Shown here: positions 46,634 through 54,821 of the stretch, in pieces
Numbering within the stretch: position 1 is the stretch's first letter
How the letters are laid out: every line of letters begins with the position of its first letter
Made by a program: the position numbers and the translations under genes
Assembly: GCA_947453885.1 (NCBI GenBank)
Contig: CANGIF010000016.1
Span: 1 to 63,660 of the forward strand
Length of the DNA stretch: 63,660 nt
From: Flavobacteriaceae bacterium
GTDB taxonomy: Bacteria; Bacteroidota; Bacteroidia; Flavobacteriales; Flavobacteriaceae
Direction: 5' to 3'
The notes under the pieces: generated by a model
Seen by the model: the letters and a program-made list of their open reading frames with translations, nothing else
What the model was told of the DNA's origin: nothing
Database searches by the model: none

Positions 46634-47935
46634 TTAAAAATAGTTAGTTAATTCCATAGCTAAATCCTTATTGCTTTTGCCTAAATAATTTAAAAACATT
46701 GCTTCTGTGCTATGCCCTGTAACATTGATTAAATAAGTTGTTGGAATAGTTCCGTAAAAGTTTGTAGCAAATGAACGTCTGCCAATATGAGAAGTAACCA
46801 ACTCCCATTTTTTATACATTCCTACTTCTTTGCGAAATTGTTTAACCTCATCTTTGTTTTTGGCTTTCTTTTCTGTTTTGTCTTCTTTGTTAATATCTGT
46901 TAATCTACTGCCTTTGATAACATCAGTTATTTCAGCAATACGGCAAACTTGTTTTATGTATAGATTATACTTTGCATCTGAAATAGGTTTTGGAAACTCA
47001 TCGTTTCTTTTTTCTAAAATTTCAATAACTTTTGGGTGTAGTGCTACTGTCATAACTTTATTGGTTTTGACTTGTGTAAACTCAATAAACGGTTTTAAAA
47101 TGCCTTGTTTGTTTTTTTCGTATCTAATCATAGACTTATCAAAACGCATAAAATCGCTTATTCTTTGTCCAGTATAACACGAAATTATTAACCAATCTTT
47201 TGCAGTATCATAATTATCATTTAACCGTCTTTTGTCTATGTTTTCAATCTTTGCAAGTTCGTCAAAAGTTAAATATATTTTTTCTGTTTTATGATGAGGT
47301 GTTTTAATCTTATCTAACTGGTGGCTTGTGCTTATGCCGTTATGCCTTGCGTGGTTGCAAACCGTTTTAATGGTTCTTAAATCCTTTGAAATAGTATTTA
47401 AAGCATAATTGTTTTTTAAACAGTAATTTTCAAAATCAATTTTGAATTTATCATTTACATCAACAATTTTAATTGGGGTGCTTTTTGTTTTTTGGTATCG
47501 CTCCAGTAAGTGTTTAGTAACATTGTATTTTTTTTGAGTACCGTTTGTTATTTCGTTTTTTTTGGCTTCAATAAAATAATCAAAGTACTTTAAAAGTCCT
47601 GTTGGTAGTTGTTCGGCTTCCTGTGGTGGGTTGTAATAAAAGTCAATTTGAGTTTGTAACCATTCTTTGTTTACCTCATCAGTATTAACAGTATTGAAAG
47701 CATTTAAAACGTGGTTTTCAATCTTATTAAGTTCGTTATTTACTTCGGTCTGTTTGTTTGTAATATCAATATCTTTAGACTTCTTTTTGTGTTGTTTATT
47801 CCAGTAGTCTTTTAAAACTTCAAACTTTGTGTTTGCACCAAAAACAAAATCACTATCATTGTATCGGTATAATAAACGTAAATGTAAATTTGCTTTGTCT
47901 TTAGTTGAGCGATACAGAAAATTAACAGTTGCCAT
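46634..47935 (-). CDS. int: Tyrosine recombinase/integrase
   Basis: The 433-residue integrase has an N-terminal arm-binding-like domain, a SAM-like core-binding domain (residues about 112-205) and a catalytic domain with R258 (TGQRISDF), H383 and R386 (SHIGRR), H408 (TGHST) and the nucleophile Y417 (NYLGK). It belongs to the Bacteroidota type with the phage-integrase SAM-like domain. It integrates the element into tRNA-Arg. The start is 197 bp from attR. Its -7 element lies beside the right-end repeat pair. Confidence 0.93.
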   Translation of the reverse strand: MATVNFLYRSTKDKANLHLRLLYRYNDSDFVFGANTKFEVLKDYWNKQHKKKSKDIDITNKQTEVNNELNKIENHVLNAFNTVNTDEVNKEWLQTQIDFYYNPPQEAEQLPTGLLKYFDYFIEAKKNEITNGTQKKYNVTKHLLERYQKTKSTPIKIVDVNDKFKIDFENYCLKNNYALNTISKDLRTIKTVCNHARHNGISTSHQLDKIKTPHHKTEKIYLTFDELAKIENIDKRRLNDNYDTAKDWLIISCYTGQRISDFMRFDKSMIRYEKNKQGILKPFIEFTQVKTNKVMTVALHPKVIEILEKRNDEFPKPISDAKYNLYIKQVCRIAEITDVIKGSRLTDINKEDKTEKKAKNKDEVKQFRKEVGMYKKWELVTSHIGRRSFATNFYGTIPTTYLINVTGHSTEAMFLNYLGKSNKDLAMELTNYF

Positions 47936-47957
47936 AATTTGTAATATTAGAGTAATA

Positions 47958-47965
47958 CAAATATA
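47958..47965 (-). promoter_or_regulatory. Candidate -7 element of the integrase gene
   Basis: TATATTTG on the minus strand matches TAnnTTTG, 22 bp before the integrase ATG. The -33 position falls in the repeat pair 47971-47991, with no clear TTG. Binding to the repeats would therefore block the promoter. Confidence 0.5.
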
Positions 47966-47970
47966 ATTAA

Positions 47971-47991
47971 TTTGTACGATAACTGTACGGT
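47971..47991 (+). repeat. Right-end repeat pair, candidate integrase arm site
   Basis: Unit one is TTTGTACGAT, identical to the unit at 41075; unit two is ACTGTACGGT, sharing TGTAC with TTTGTACAGT. The pair lies 140 bp inside attR and over the integrase promoter. Confidence 0.6.
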
Positions 47992-48131
47992 AAAATACAA
48001 TTTGTTTAAAGCTATTGCAAATAAAATCAATATAGATTATCTTTGTAAAATGCTGTTATTATTGAATTTAAAAAGATAATTATTTGAAATAGGGGAGGGT
48101 GTAAAAAAGTAATTTTGCAACTATTGTAATT

Positions 48132-48144
48132 CAGTCGAGGTCAC
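48132..48144 (+). repeat. Right attachment site (attR)
   Basis: CAGTCGAGGTCAC, identical to the copy in the tRNA-Arg 3' end (41005-41017). It is the remnant of the original tRNA end, followed by the original tRNA terminator. Confidence 0.85.
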
Positions 48145-48149
48145 AAATT

Positions 48150-48189
48150 AAAACCGAAACACTTGAAATTCAAGGTTTCGGTTTTTTTT
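48150..48189 (+). terminator. Displaced original terminator of tRNA-Arg, also ends glmM
   Basis: AAACCGAAAC pairs with GTTTCGGTTT, and inside CTTGA pairs with TCAAG, followed by eight T. On the plus strand it fits the tRNA before integration. Its A-rich left side also allows termination of the minus-strand glmM gene at 48210. Confidence 0.8.
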
Positions 48190-48209
48190 GTTTGGCTTAA
48201 AACAATATC

Positions 48210-49598
48210 TTAAATTCCAGCAACAATTTTTATTTCATCAATTATACGGTTCGCTAATTCGTCAGCCAGGACCTGTGTAGCTGCTTCAGTATATATTCTA
48301 ATAATTGGTTCGGTATTTGATTTTCTTAAATGTACCCAATTAGTTTCAAAATCTATTTTAACACCATCTATAGTAGTTATTTCTTCATTTTTATATTTTT
48401 CTTTCATTTCAAACAAAATAGCATCAACATCAATTTGTGGAGTTAATTCAATTTTGTTTTTACTCATAAAATATTGTGGGTAACTGGCTCTTAATTCTGA
48501 AACAGTTTTTTCTTGATTTGCTAAATAGGTTAAAAATAGCGCAACTCCAACCAAACTATCTCTTCCGTAATGTAATTCTGGGTAAATTATTCCACCATTA
48601 CCCTCTCCACCAATTATGGCTTTTGTAGCTTTCATTAATTCTACTACATTAACTTCACCAACAGCACTAGCTTGGTAAATACCTTTATGATTATTAGTGA
48701 TATCTCGTAACGCTCGTGAAGAAGACATATTTGAAACAGTATTTCCAGGTGTTTTACTTAAAACGTAATCTGCACAAGCCACTAAAGTATATTCTTCTCC
48801 AAACATTTCTCCATCATTAGAAATGAATGCCAATCGATCAACATCTGGATCTACAACTATTCCAAAGTCTGCATTTTCATCGATTACTAATTTGCAAATA
48901 TCTGCTAAATGTTCTTTTAATGGTTCTGGATTATGAGGGAAATTTCCATTTGGTTCACAATATAGTTTTACAACTTCAACACCCATTTGTTCTAAAAGAT
49001 TTGGAATAATTATACCTCCGGATGAGTTTACAGCATCAACGACAACTTTGTACTTTTTAGTTTTAACTAATTCAGCATCTACTAAAGGTAAATTTAAAAC
49101 TTCATCAATATGAATATCCATGTAGGAATCATTTGAGATTACGCTACCTATTGAATCTACGCCAACAAAGTTAAAATCTTCATTTTCTGCAATTTCTAAA
49201 ATTAGCTCGCCTTCTTTTCCGCTTAGAAATTCTCCTTTATTGTTTAATAATTTTAAAGCATTCCACTGCTTTGGATTATGTGAAGCAGTTAATATTATGC
49301 CTCCATCTGCTTTTTCTAATGGTACAGCAATTTCAACTGTTGGTGTAGTAGAAAGTCCTAAATCTATAACATTTATTCCTAAGCCAATTAATGTGTTTTG
49401 TACTAAATTGTGTATCATTGGCCCAGAAATTCTTGCATCTCGTCCAATTACTACAGTTAGTTTTTCTTTTGAAGTGTTCCTTTTTAAAAAAGTACCATAT
49501 GCTGAAGCAAATTTAACAGCATCGACAGGTGTTAAGTTATCTCCAACCTTACCTCCAATTGTTCCTCTAATTCCAGAAATAGATTTAATTAAAGTCAT
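48210..49598 (-). CDS. glmM: Phosphoglucosamine mutase (phosphohexomutase family)
   Basis: The 462-residue protein has the active-site serine in TASHNPKQWNALK (S106), the metal loop DPDVDRLAF and the sugar-binding GEGNGGIIYPELHYGRD. The C-terminal RKSNTEPIIRIYTEA binds the phosphate. GlmM makes glucosamine-1-phosphate for peptidoglycan and LPS. A phosphomannomutase role is the alternative in this family. Upstream, TATATTTG (minus, 49622-49629) is a candidate -7 element. Confidence 0.88.
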   Translation of the reverse strand: MTLIKSISGIRGTIGGKVGDNLTPVDAVKFASAYGTFLKRNTSKEKLTVVIGRDARISGPMIHNLVQNTLIGLGINVIDLGLSTTPTVEIAVPLEKADGGIILTASHNPKQWNALKLLNNKGEFLSGKEGELILEIAENEDFNFVGVDSIGSVISNDSYMDIHIDEVLNLPLVDAELVKTKKYKVVVDAVNSSGGIIIPNLLEQMGVEVVKLYCEPNGNFPHNPEPLKEHLADICKLVIDENADFGIVVDPDVDRLAFISNDGEMFGEEYTLVACADYVLSKTPGNTVSNMSSSRALRDITNNHKGIYQASAVGEVNVVELMKATKAIIGGEGNGGIIYPELHYGRDSLVGVALFLTYLANQEKTVSELRASYPQYFMSKNKIELTPQIDVDAILFEMKEKYKNEEITTIDGVKIDFETNWVHLRKSNTEPIIRIYTEAATQVLADELANRIIDEIKIVAGI

Positions 49599-49621
49599 AT
49601 TTTTTATTTATTAATTTTATA

Positions 49622-49629
49622 CAAATATA
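49622..49629 (-). promoter_or_regulatory. Candidate -7 element of glmM
   Basis: TATATTTG on the minus strand matches TAnnTTTG, 23 bp upstream of the glmM start. There is no TTG at the normal distance. Confidence 0.4.
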
Positions 49630-49679
49630 GAGAGTGATTCAAATAGTTTTCCCTTTTTTTTAAGAAAACTACTTTGATT

Positions 49680-50972
49680 TTAATTTGAATATAAAAATGC
49701 TTTCAAATCGTCATAGTTTTTAATTTTTATGCTTTTTTTGTCTTTACCTAAAACACTTTCTATTTGAGTAGGGATTGGTAATTGGACATTTAAAATGGGT
49801 TCTACAATATCTAAGAATTTAATTGGGTGAGCCGTTTCTAAAAAGACACCAATGCTATTGGAGTGATTTTGCATTTCTCTTTTTAATCCTAAGTAACCAA
49901 CTGCGCCGTGAGGTTCAGCAATATATCCAGAATTGGTATGAATATTTTTCATGGTCAACTTGGTTTCTTCATCCGTAAAGGTAAAGGACGAAAAGTCTTT
50001 GTTGAATTCGTTCAAATCGTTGTGATACATTTCTTGAATGCGAATAAAATTACTCGGATTACCTACATCCATTGCGTTAGATATAGTTGCTACTGATGGT
50101 TTTGGTTCATATTCTCCGTTTTGCATAAATTGAGGAACGGTATCATTTGCATTGGTAGCAGCCACAAAATGGTTGATTGGTAAACCCAATCTTTTGGCTA
50201 ATATTCCAGCGCAAATATTCCCAAAATTACCACTCGGGCAGGAAACAATTAAAGGTTTGTTGTGTTTTTTCAATTGCTTATAGGCAAAGAAAAAATAAAA
50301 CATTTGTGGCAACCAACGCGCGATATTAATGGAATTGGCAGAAGTAAGGTTTTTGTTTTGCAAACTAGCATCTAGAAATGCTTTCTTAACCATATTTTGA
50401 CAATCATCAAAAACACCATCCACTTCTAGCGCTGTAATGTTTTGACCCAAAGTAGTCAACTGTCGTTCCTGAATATCGCTGACTTTTCCAGATGGATAAA
50501 GAATAACAACTTCAACACCTTTTACACCTAAGAATCCGCTTGCAACTGCACCACCTGTATCACCAGAAGTGGCAACCAAAACGGTTACTTTCTTGTTGTC
50601 ATTGCGATTGAAATAGCCAAGACAACGTGACATGAATCGAGCGCCTACATCTTTGAAAGCCATTGTAGGACCATGATATAATTCTAACGAATAGATATTG
50701 TCTTCGACTGGCACACATGGAAAATCAAAGCATAAAGTCTCAGCGATGATTTGCTTTAACACGGCTTCAGGGATTTCATTACCCACAAATTGTTGTATTA
50801 CTTGAAAAGCAATTGCTTCGTTGGATAACGATTCAATACCGTCAAAAAAGGATTGAGGTAGTGGTGTTATATTGGATGGAAAATACAATCCCCTGTCGGG
50901 TGCAAGACCTTGAATAACGGCTTCTTGAAAAGAAACTTGAATGTGTTTGTTGTTTAAGCTGTAATAGTTCAT
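49680..50972 (-). CDS. thrC: Threonine synthase
   Basis: The 430-residue PLP enzyme has the cofactor lysine K107 in HGPTMAFKDVGARF, an N-terminal YYSLNNKHIQVSFQEAV region, VATSGDTGGAVASGF and SGNFGNICAG. It converts O-phosphohomoserine to threonine. It is the last gene of the operon thrA-thrB-thrC; the gap to thrB is 34 bp. Confidence 0.93.
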   Translation of the reverse strand: MNYYSLNNKHIQVSFQEAVIQGLAPDRGLYFPSNITPLPQSFFDGIESLSNEAIAFQVIQQFVGNEIPEAVLKQIIAETLCFDFPCVPVEDNIYSLELYHGPTMAFKDVGARFMSRCLGYFNRNDNKKVTVLVATSGDTGGAVASGFLGVKGVEVVILYPSGKVSDIQERQLTTLGQNITALEVDGVFDDCQNMVKKAFLDASLQNKNLTSANSINIARWLPQMFYFFFAYKQLKKHNKPLIVSCPSGNFGNICAGILAKRLGLPINHFVAATNANDTVPQFMQNGEYEPKPSVATISNAMDVGNPSNFIRIQEMYHNDLNEFNKDFSSFTFTDEETKLTMKNIHTNSGYIAEPHGAVGYLGLKREMQNHSNSIGVFLETAHPIKFLDIVEPILNVQLPIPTQIESVLGKDKKSIKIKNYDDLKAFLYSN

Positions 50973-51006
50973 TTCTATTTTTTTGAAACTAAAATTGTGT
51001 CAATTT

Positions 51007-51933
51007 TTATTTTGTAATTTCTTTAACTCCAATAGGATTGATCTTAGAGATGTGTATATCTGATGGTATTCCTGTGGCTCTATAAGCCTCAGTCATTGCA
51101 AAAGCTACTTTTTCGGCAATTTCTTGTCCTTTGCACAAGGCAAAAATGGAAGGTCCTGCTCCTGAAATTCCCGCACCTAAGGCGCCGTTTTCTATAGCGG
51201 CAAACTTTGTTGCATCAAATCCAGGAATTAAACCTTTACGTAATGGTTCAACAATCACATCATTCAAAGAACGTCCGATTAATTCATAATCGTTGGTATA
51301 CAATCCTGCAATCAATCCGCCGACATTGCCCCATTGGGTAATAGCGTCTTTTAGCGGAATCATTGGGTATAGCACAGCTCTCGCATCTGCCGTTTTTACT
51401 TCAATGTGGGGATGTAAGGCTACGGCATACATTTCACTTGGACTATCAATTCGAATCACATCCAAAGGTTCATAACCTCTTACCAAAGTAAATCCACCCA
51501 ATAAACAAGGTGCAACGTTATCTGCATGCTCACTTCCACTTGCTATAACCTCGCCTTTCATAGCGAATTCGACTAATTCTTTTAGTGAAAATGGATTGCC
51601 AAGTAATTCGTTGATGCCAAATACAGCACCAGCTGCACTAGCAGAAGAACTTCCAATGCCACTACCTGCTTTTATTTTCTTGTGGATTTCAATGTCAAAT
51701 CCGTAATCCGAATTAACAGCATTCAATAAAGCTAAAGCAGCAACTCCAGCAACGTTTTTTTCGGTTTCAAAAGGTAAATCGGCACCGGTTATTTTGGTGA
51801 TTCGAATGCCTTTTTCATTTGATTTACGAATGATCATTTCGTCACCGATGGTTTCAAGACACAAACCCAATACATCAAAACCGCAAGAAAGATTGGCGAT
51901 GGTGGCAGGGCAGAATATTTTTATTTCATTCAT
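51007..51933 (-). CDS. thrB: Homoserine kinase
   Basis: The 308-residue GHMP kinase has the N-terminal FCPATIANLSCGFDVLGLCLE region, the ATP-binding GSGIGSSSASAAGAVFG and the C-terminal GAGISGAGPSIFALC. It phosphorylates homoserine in threonine synthesis. The gap from thrA is 38 bp. Confidence 0.94.
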   Translation of the reverse strand: MNEIKIFCPATIANLSCGFDVLGLCLETIGDEMIIRKSNEKGIRITKITGADLPFETEKNVAGVAALALLNAVNSDYGFDIEIHKKIKAGSGIGSSSASAAGAVFGINELLGNPFSLKELVEFAMKGEVIASGSEHADNVAPCLLGGFTLVRGYEPLDVIRIDSPSEMYAVALHPHIEVKTADARAVLYPMIPLKDAITQWGNVGGLIAGLYTNDYELIGRSLNDVIVEPLRKGLIPGFDATKFAAIENGALGAGISGAGPSIFALCKGQEIAEKVAFAMTEAYRATGIPSDIHISKINPIGVKEITK

Positions 51934-51971
51934 AATTTGTTTTTTGGGTAGAACAAGGCAATACTTTGTAT

Positions 51972-54419
51972 TTACACGTTTCCAATTCTAATTACATCAG
52001 CAAAAATTCCTGATGCGGTTACCGCTGCACCAGCACCGGCACCTTTGATGATTAAGGGTTGGTCGATATATCTATCAGTATAGAATTCTACAATATTGTC
52101 TTTTCCTTCTAGATTGTAAAAAGGACTTTCTTTTGGAATGAATTGCAATCCAACACTCGCTTTTCCATTATCAAACGAAGCTACAAATTTTAATCGACAA
52201 TCTTTTGCTTTGGCTTCTGCCAAAAGGTTTTCAAAATGGGCTGCATGCTTGGTTAATGATTTAAAAAAATCGTCATTATTGGTAGTTTCCATACATTCTT
52301 TTGGAAGAAATGAATTGTTCTCAATATTTTCCATTTCAATGACATTACCACTTTCTCTTATTAGAATTAATATCTTTCTAGCAACATCTACACCACTTAA
52401 ATCAATTTTCGGATCAGGTTCTGTAAATCCTTGAACTCCCGCTTCTTTAACAACATCATGAAAGTTGTAAGTTTCGCTAAAATTATTGAAAATAAAATTC
52501 AAACTTCCTGATAATACGGCATTGATTCGGTTGACTTTATCACCTGAAGCAATCAAATGTTTTAAGGTATCGATTATTGGTAAACCCGCTCCAACATTGG
52601 TTTCAAATAAGAAAGGAGCATTGTATTTTCTAGATAATGATTTGAGGTATTTGTAGTTGTCATATTGTGATGAACAAGCAATTTTGTTACAAGTAACCAC
52701 GGCAATATTTTGTTTCAAAAACTGATCGTAGATAGAAGCAATGTCATAATTTGCAGTGATATCCACAAAGATACTATTGCGTAAGTTCAATGCTGCAACT
52801 TTTGAAATAAATTCATTTACGTTGGCAGTTGTGCCATGTTCTAATAAAGATTTCCAATCTTTCAAATTCATTCCTTCTTCATCAAAAACCATTTTTCGGG
52901 AATTAGACATGGCAATCACACGAACATTTATTTTTAGATTTTCTTTTAGAAATTTCTTTTGTTGACTGATTTGGTCAATGAATTTTTCTCCCACATTTCC
53001 AACGCCCATTACAAAAAGATTTAACTGTTTGGTATTGTCTTCAAAGAAACGTTCGTGTAAGGTATTCAGTGCTTTTTTAACATCTTTTTCGTTGATTACT
53101 ACAGAGATGTTTCTTTCAGAAGCGCCTTGTGCAATCGCACGAATGTTGACATTGTTTTTACCTAAAGTACTGAACATTTTACCACTCAAACCTTGATGGT
53201 TTTTCATGCTTTCGCCTACCAATGCTACTATGCACAAATCTTTTTCGACGATGCAAGGGTCGATTTTGTTTTGAGCAATTTCAAGTTCAAACGCTTTATC
53301 TATGGATGTTTTGGCTTTATCAGCATCGGCATTTACTATTCCAATACAAATGGAGTGTTCTGATGATGCTTGAGTTATAAAAACAACGTTAATATTATTT
53401 TGCGAAAGCACTTCAAATAATCTTTTTGAAGAACCTGCCACACCAATCATTCCTGAACCTTCTAAAGTCAATAAAGCAATGTTATCGATATGTGAAATTC
53501 CCTTGATTGGATTAGCATTAGCATCAGGACTACTTGAAATTAATGTTCCATAGGCTTCTGGTTCAAAAGTATTTTTAATCCAAATTGGAATGTTTGCATT
53601 TAAGACCGGTTGAATAGTTGGCGGATACAATACTTTAGCTCCAAAATGAGACAATTCCATCGCTTCTTGATAAGAAATAGACTCAATAGGTTGTGCTTGT
53701 TTTACGATTTTCGGATTGGCTGTAAACATTCCATTTACATCCGTCCAAATTTCTAAAGAGGATGCTTTCACACCTTTAGCAATGATAGCAGCAGTATAAT
53801 CGGAACCACCGCGTCCTAATGTAGTTGTGTTACCATCTTCTGAAGAAGCAATAAATCCAGGTAATAACACCACTTGCGATTTATTAGAAGCAAAGTAATC
53901 AGCGATTAATTTATTGGTTGCCTCAAAATTGACAGATGCTTTTCCGAAGTTAGCATTGGTTTTAATCAATTCACGGCTGTCCTTAAAGTTACTGTTTGGA
54001 ATGGTTTGTTGCAATGCCGTGGCAATAATTTGAGACGATAACAATTCCCCAAAACTAGCTACTGCATCTGATGTTCTAGGGGATAATTCACCCAAAAGAA
54101 AACAACCATCTAATAAGGTTTGTAATTGGTTAATTTGACTGTTAATTTTAATCAATAATTGATTTTGATTGGCAGCATCTACTAATTCGGCAATAGCATC
54201 AAAATGCTTTTGTTTGATTTCTTCTATGTTTGGTTTGTAGGTTTCGTCTTTGGCAGCCGCTTTTTTAGAGGCATTGATAAGCATATCGGTTATCCCGCTC
54301 AAGGCAGAAACGACTACGGCTAATTTATTGTCTTTGGCTTTTTGGTTAACAATAGTGATAACCTTTTGAATGTTTTGTGCATTGGCTACTGATGTTCCGC
54401 CAAACTTTAATACTACCAT
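51972..54419 (-). CDS. thrA: Bifunctional aspartate kinase/homoserine dehydrogenase I
   Basis: The 815-residue protein is a fusion. The N-terminal aspartate kinase starts VVLKFGGTSVANAQNI; then come ACT-type regulatory repeats (GMIGVAGSSKRLFEVL and NIRAIAQGASERNISVV). The C-terminal homoserine dehydrogenase has the NAD(P)-binding LFVMGVGNVGEKFIDQI and GSLNFIFNNFSE. It performs the first and third steps from aspartate to threonine. Feedback inhibition by threonine through the ACT domains is expected. Upstream is a threonine-rich leader peptide with an overlapping hairpin. Confidence 0.94.
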   Translation of the reverse strand: MVVLKFGGTSVANAQNIQKVITIVNQKAKDNKLAVVVSALSGITDMLINASKKAAAKDETYKPNIEEIKQKHFDAIAELVDAANQNQLLIKINSQINQLQTLLDGCFLLGELSPRTSDAVASFGELLSSQIIATALQQTIPNSNFKDSRELIKTNANFGKASVNFEATNKLIADYFASNKSQVVLLPGFIASSEDGNTTTLGRGGSDYTAAIIAKGVKASSLEIWTDVNGMFTANPKIVKQAQPIESISYQEAMELSHFGAKVLYPPTIQPVLNANIPIWIKNTFEPEAYGTLISSSPDANANPIKGISHIDNIALLTLEGSGMIGVAGSSKRLFEVLSQNNINVVFITQASSEHSICIGIVNADADKAKTSIDKAFELEIAQNKIDPCIVEKDLCIVALVGESMKNHQGLSGKMFSTLGKNNVNIRAIAQGASERNISVVINEKDVKKALNTLHERFFEDNTKQLNLFVMGVGNVGEKFIDQISQQKKFLKENLKINVRVIAMSNSRKMVFDEEGMNLKDWKSLLEHGTTANVNEFISKVAALNLRNSIFVDITANYDIASIYDQFLKQNIAVVTCNKIACSSQYDNYKYLKSLSRKYNAPFLFETNVGAGLPIIDTLKHLIASGDKVNRINAVLSGSLNFIFNNFSETYNFHDVVKEAGVQGFTEPDPKIDLSGVDVARKILILIRESGNVIEMENIENNSFLPKECMETTNNDDFFKSLTKHAAHFENLLAEAKAKDCRLKFVASFDNGKASVGLQFIPKESPFYNLEGKDNIVEFYTDRYIDQPLIIKGAGAGAAVTASGIFADVIRIGNV

Positions 54420-54501
54420 GATTTAATTATTTTTTTGACTTGTGTAATGTACATATAAATTGTTTACTCTCTTTTGAAAGTCCTTGAATTGGATTATATG
54501 T

Positions 54502-54524
54502 GAAAATTATACCCCGTATGGGGT
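54502..54524 (-). terminator. Attenuator hairpin overlapping the thr leader peptide
   Basis: On the minus strand ACCCC-ATAC-GGGGT (54511-54524) forms a 5-bp GC-rich stem followed by ATAATTTT. Its left arm starts in the last of the five Thr codons and its right arm reaches the stop codon. A second, longer inverted repeat (ACATATAA at 54494-54501, TTATATGT at 54451-54458, minus strand) follows. A ribosome stalled at the Thr codons would cover the left arm and prevent termination. Confidence 0.6.
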
Positions 54525-54614
54525 TGTGGTTGTTGTAGACGTAGTGCCAACAAAAGTTGCAACCGTAGTATTGGTTGTGATTAAAGTAGAATAGCTAAAA
54601 TTGTTGTTTGTCAT
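54507..54614 (-). CDS. thrL: Threonine operon leader peptide
   Basis: On the minus strand, an ATG at 54614 opens a 35-codon frame ending in TAA at 54507. Of 35 residues 14 are threonine, including five in a row at 27-31 (TSTTTTTPYGV). It lies 87 bp upstream of thrA. A codon run for the end product just before a hairpin is the mark of ribosome-mediated transcription attenuation. Ile (one) and Val (three) are present but not dominant. The ORF is too short to appear in usual annotation. Confidence 0.8.
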   Translation of the reverse strand: MTNNNFSYSTLITTNTTVATFVGTTSTTTTTPYGV

Positions 54615-54620
54615 ACATTT

Positions 54621-54628
54621 CAAAAATA
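54621..54628 (-). promoter_or_regulatory. Candidate -7 element of the thr operon
   Basis: TATTTTTG on the minus strand matches TAnnTTTG, ending 6 bp before the leader peptide ATG. A clear TTG at the -33 place is missing. It would give an almost leaderless leader peptide. Confidence 0.45.
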
Positions 54629-54821
54629 CTATATTTTGTTAATTAAAAAAGGGGCTTTGTCATTTTTATGAATTTCATAATATAGTGTTGTTTTAGAAAT
54701 GTTTTTTTAGTTAATGCTATTTTGAAAGGATTATTATTATTGAATTGGCAATAAAATAGAAGTTAAAATAGTTGCATTTTAATAATTGTTTATAGAATTT
54801 TGACCACAAATTTCAAACAAA

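Larger units (their letters stand above)
41018..48144. mobile_element. Integrative element in tRNA-Arg, satellite-like (7.1 kb)
   Basis: The element lies between the 13-bp attL and attR repeats. All seven genes are on the minus strand: from integrase (46634-47935) through an unknown 410-residue protein, an excisionase-like HTH, a winged HTH, a D5/SF3 helicase, a zinc-finger/Toprim primase-like protein and an unknown 197-residue protein. I see no relaxase, type IV secretion, capsid, portal, terminase or partition gene. It therefore integrates and replicates but must use another agent to move between cells. It resembles P4- or PICI-like phage satellites in gene content; this is inference. Confidence 0.88.

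Noticed and set aside
49645..49670. Inverted repeat AGTTTTC/GAAAACT as thrC terminator
   Set aside because: The stem is only 7 AT-rich base pairs with a 12-base loop and no T-run follows on the minus strand.
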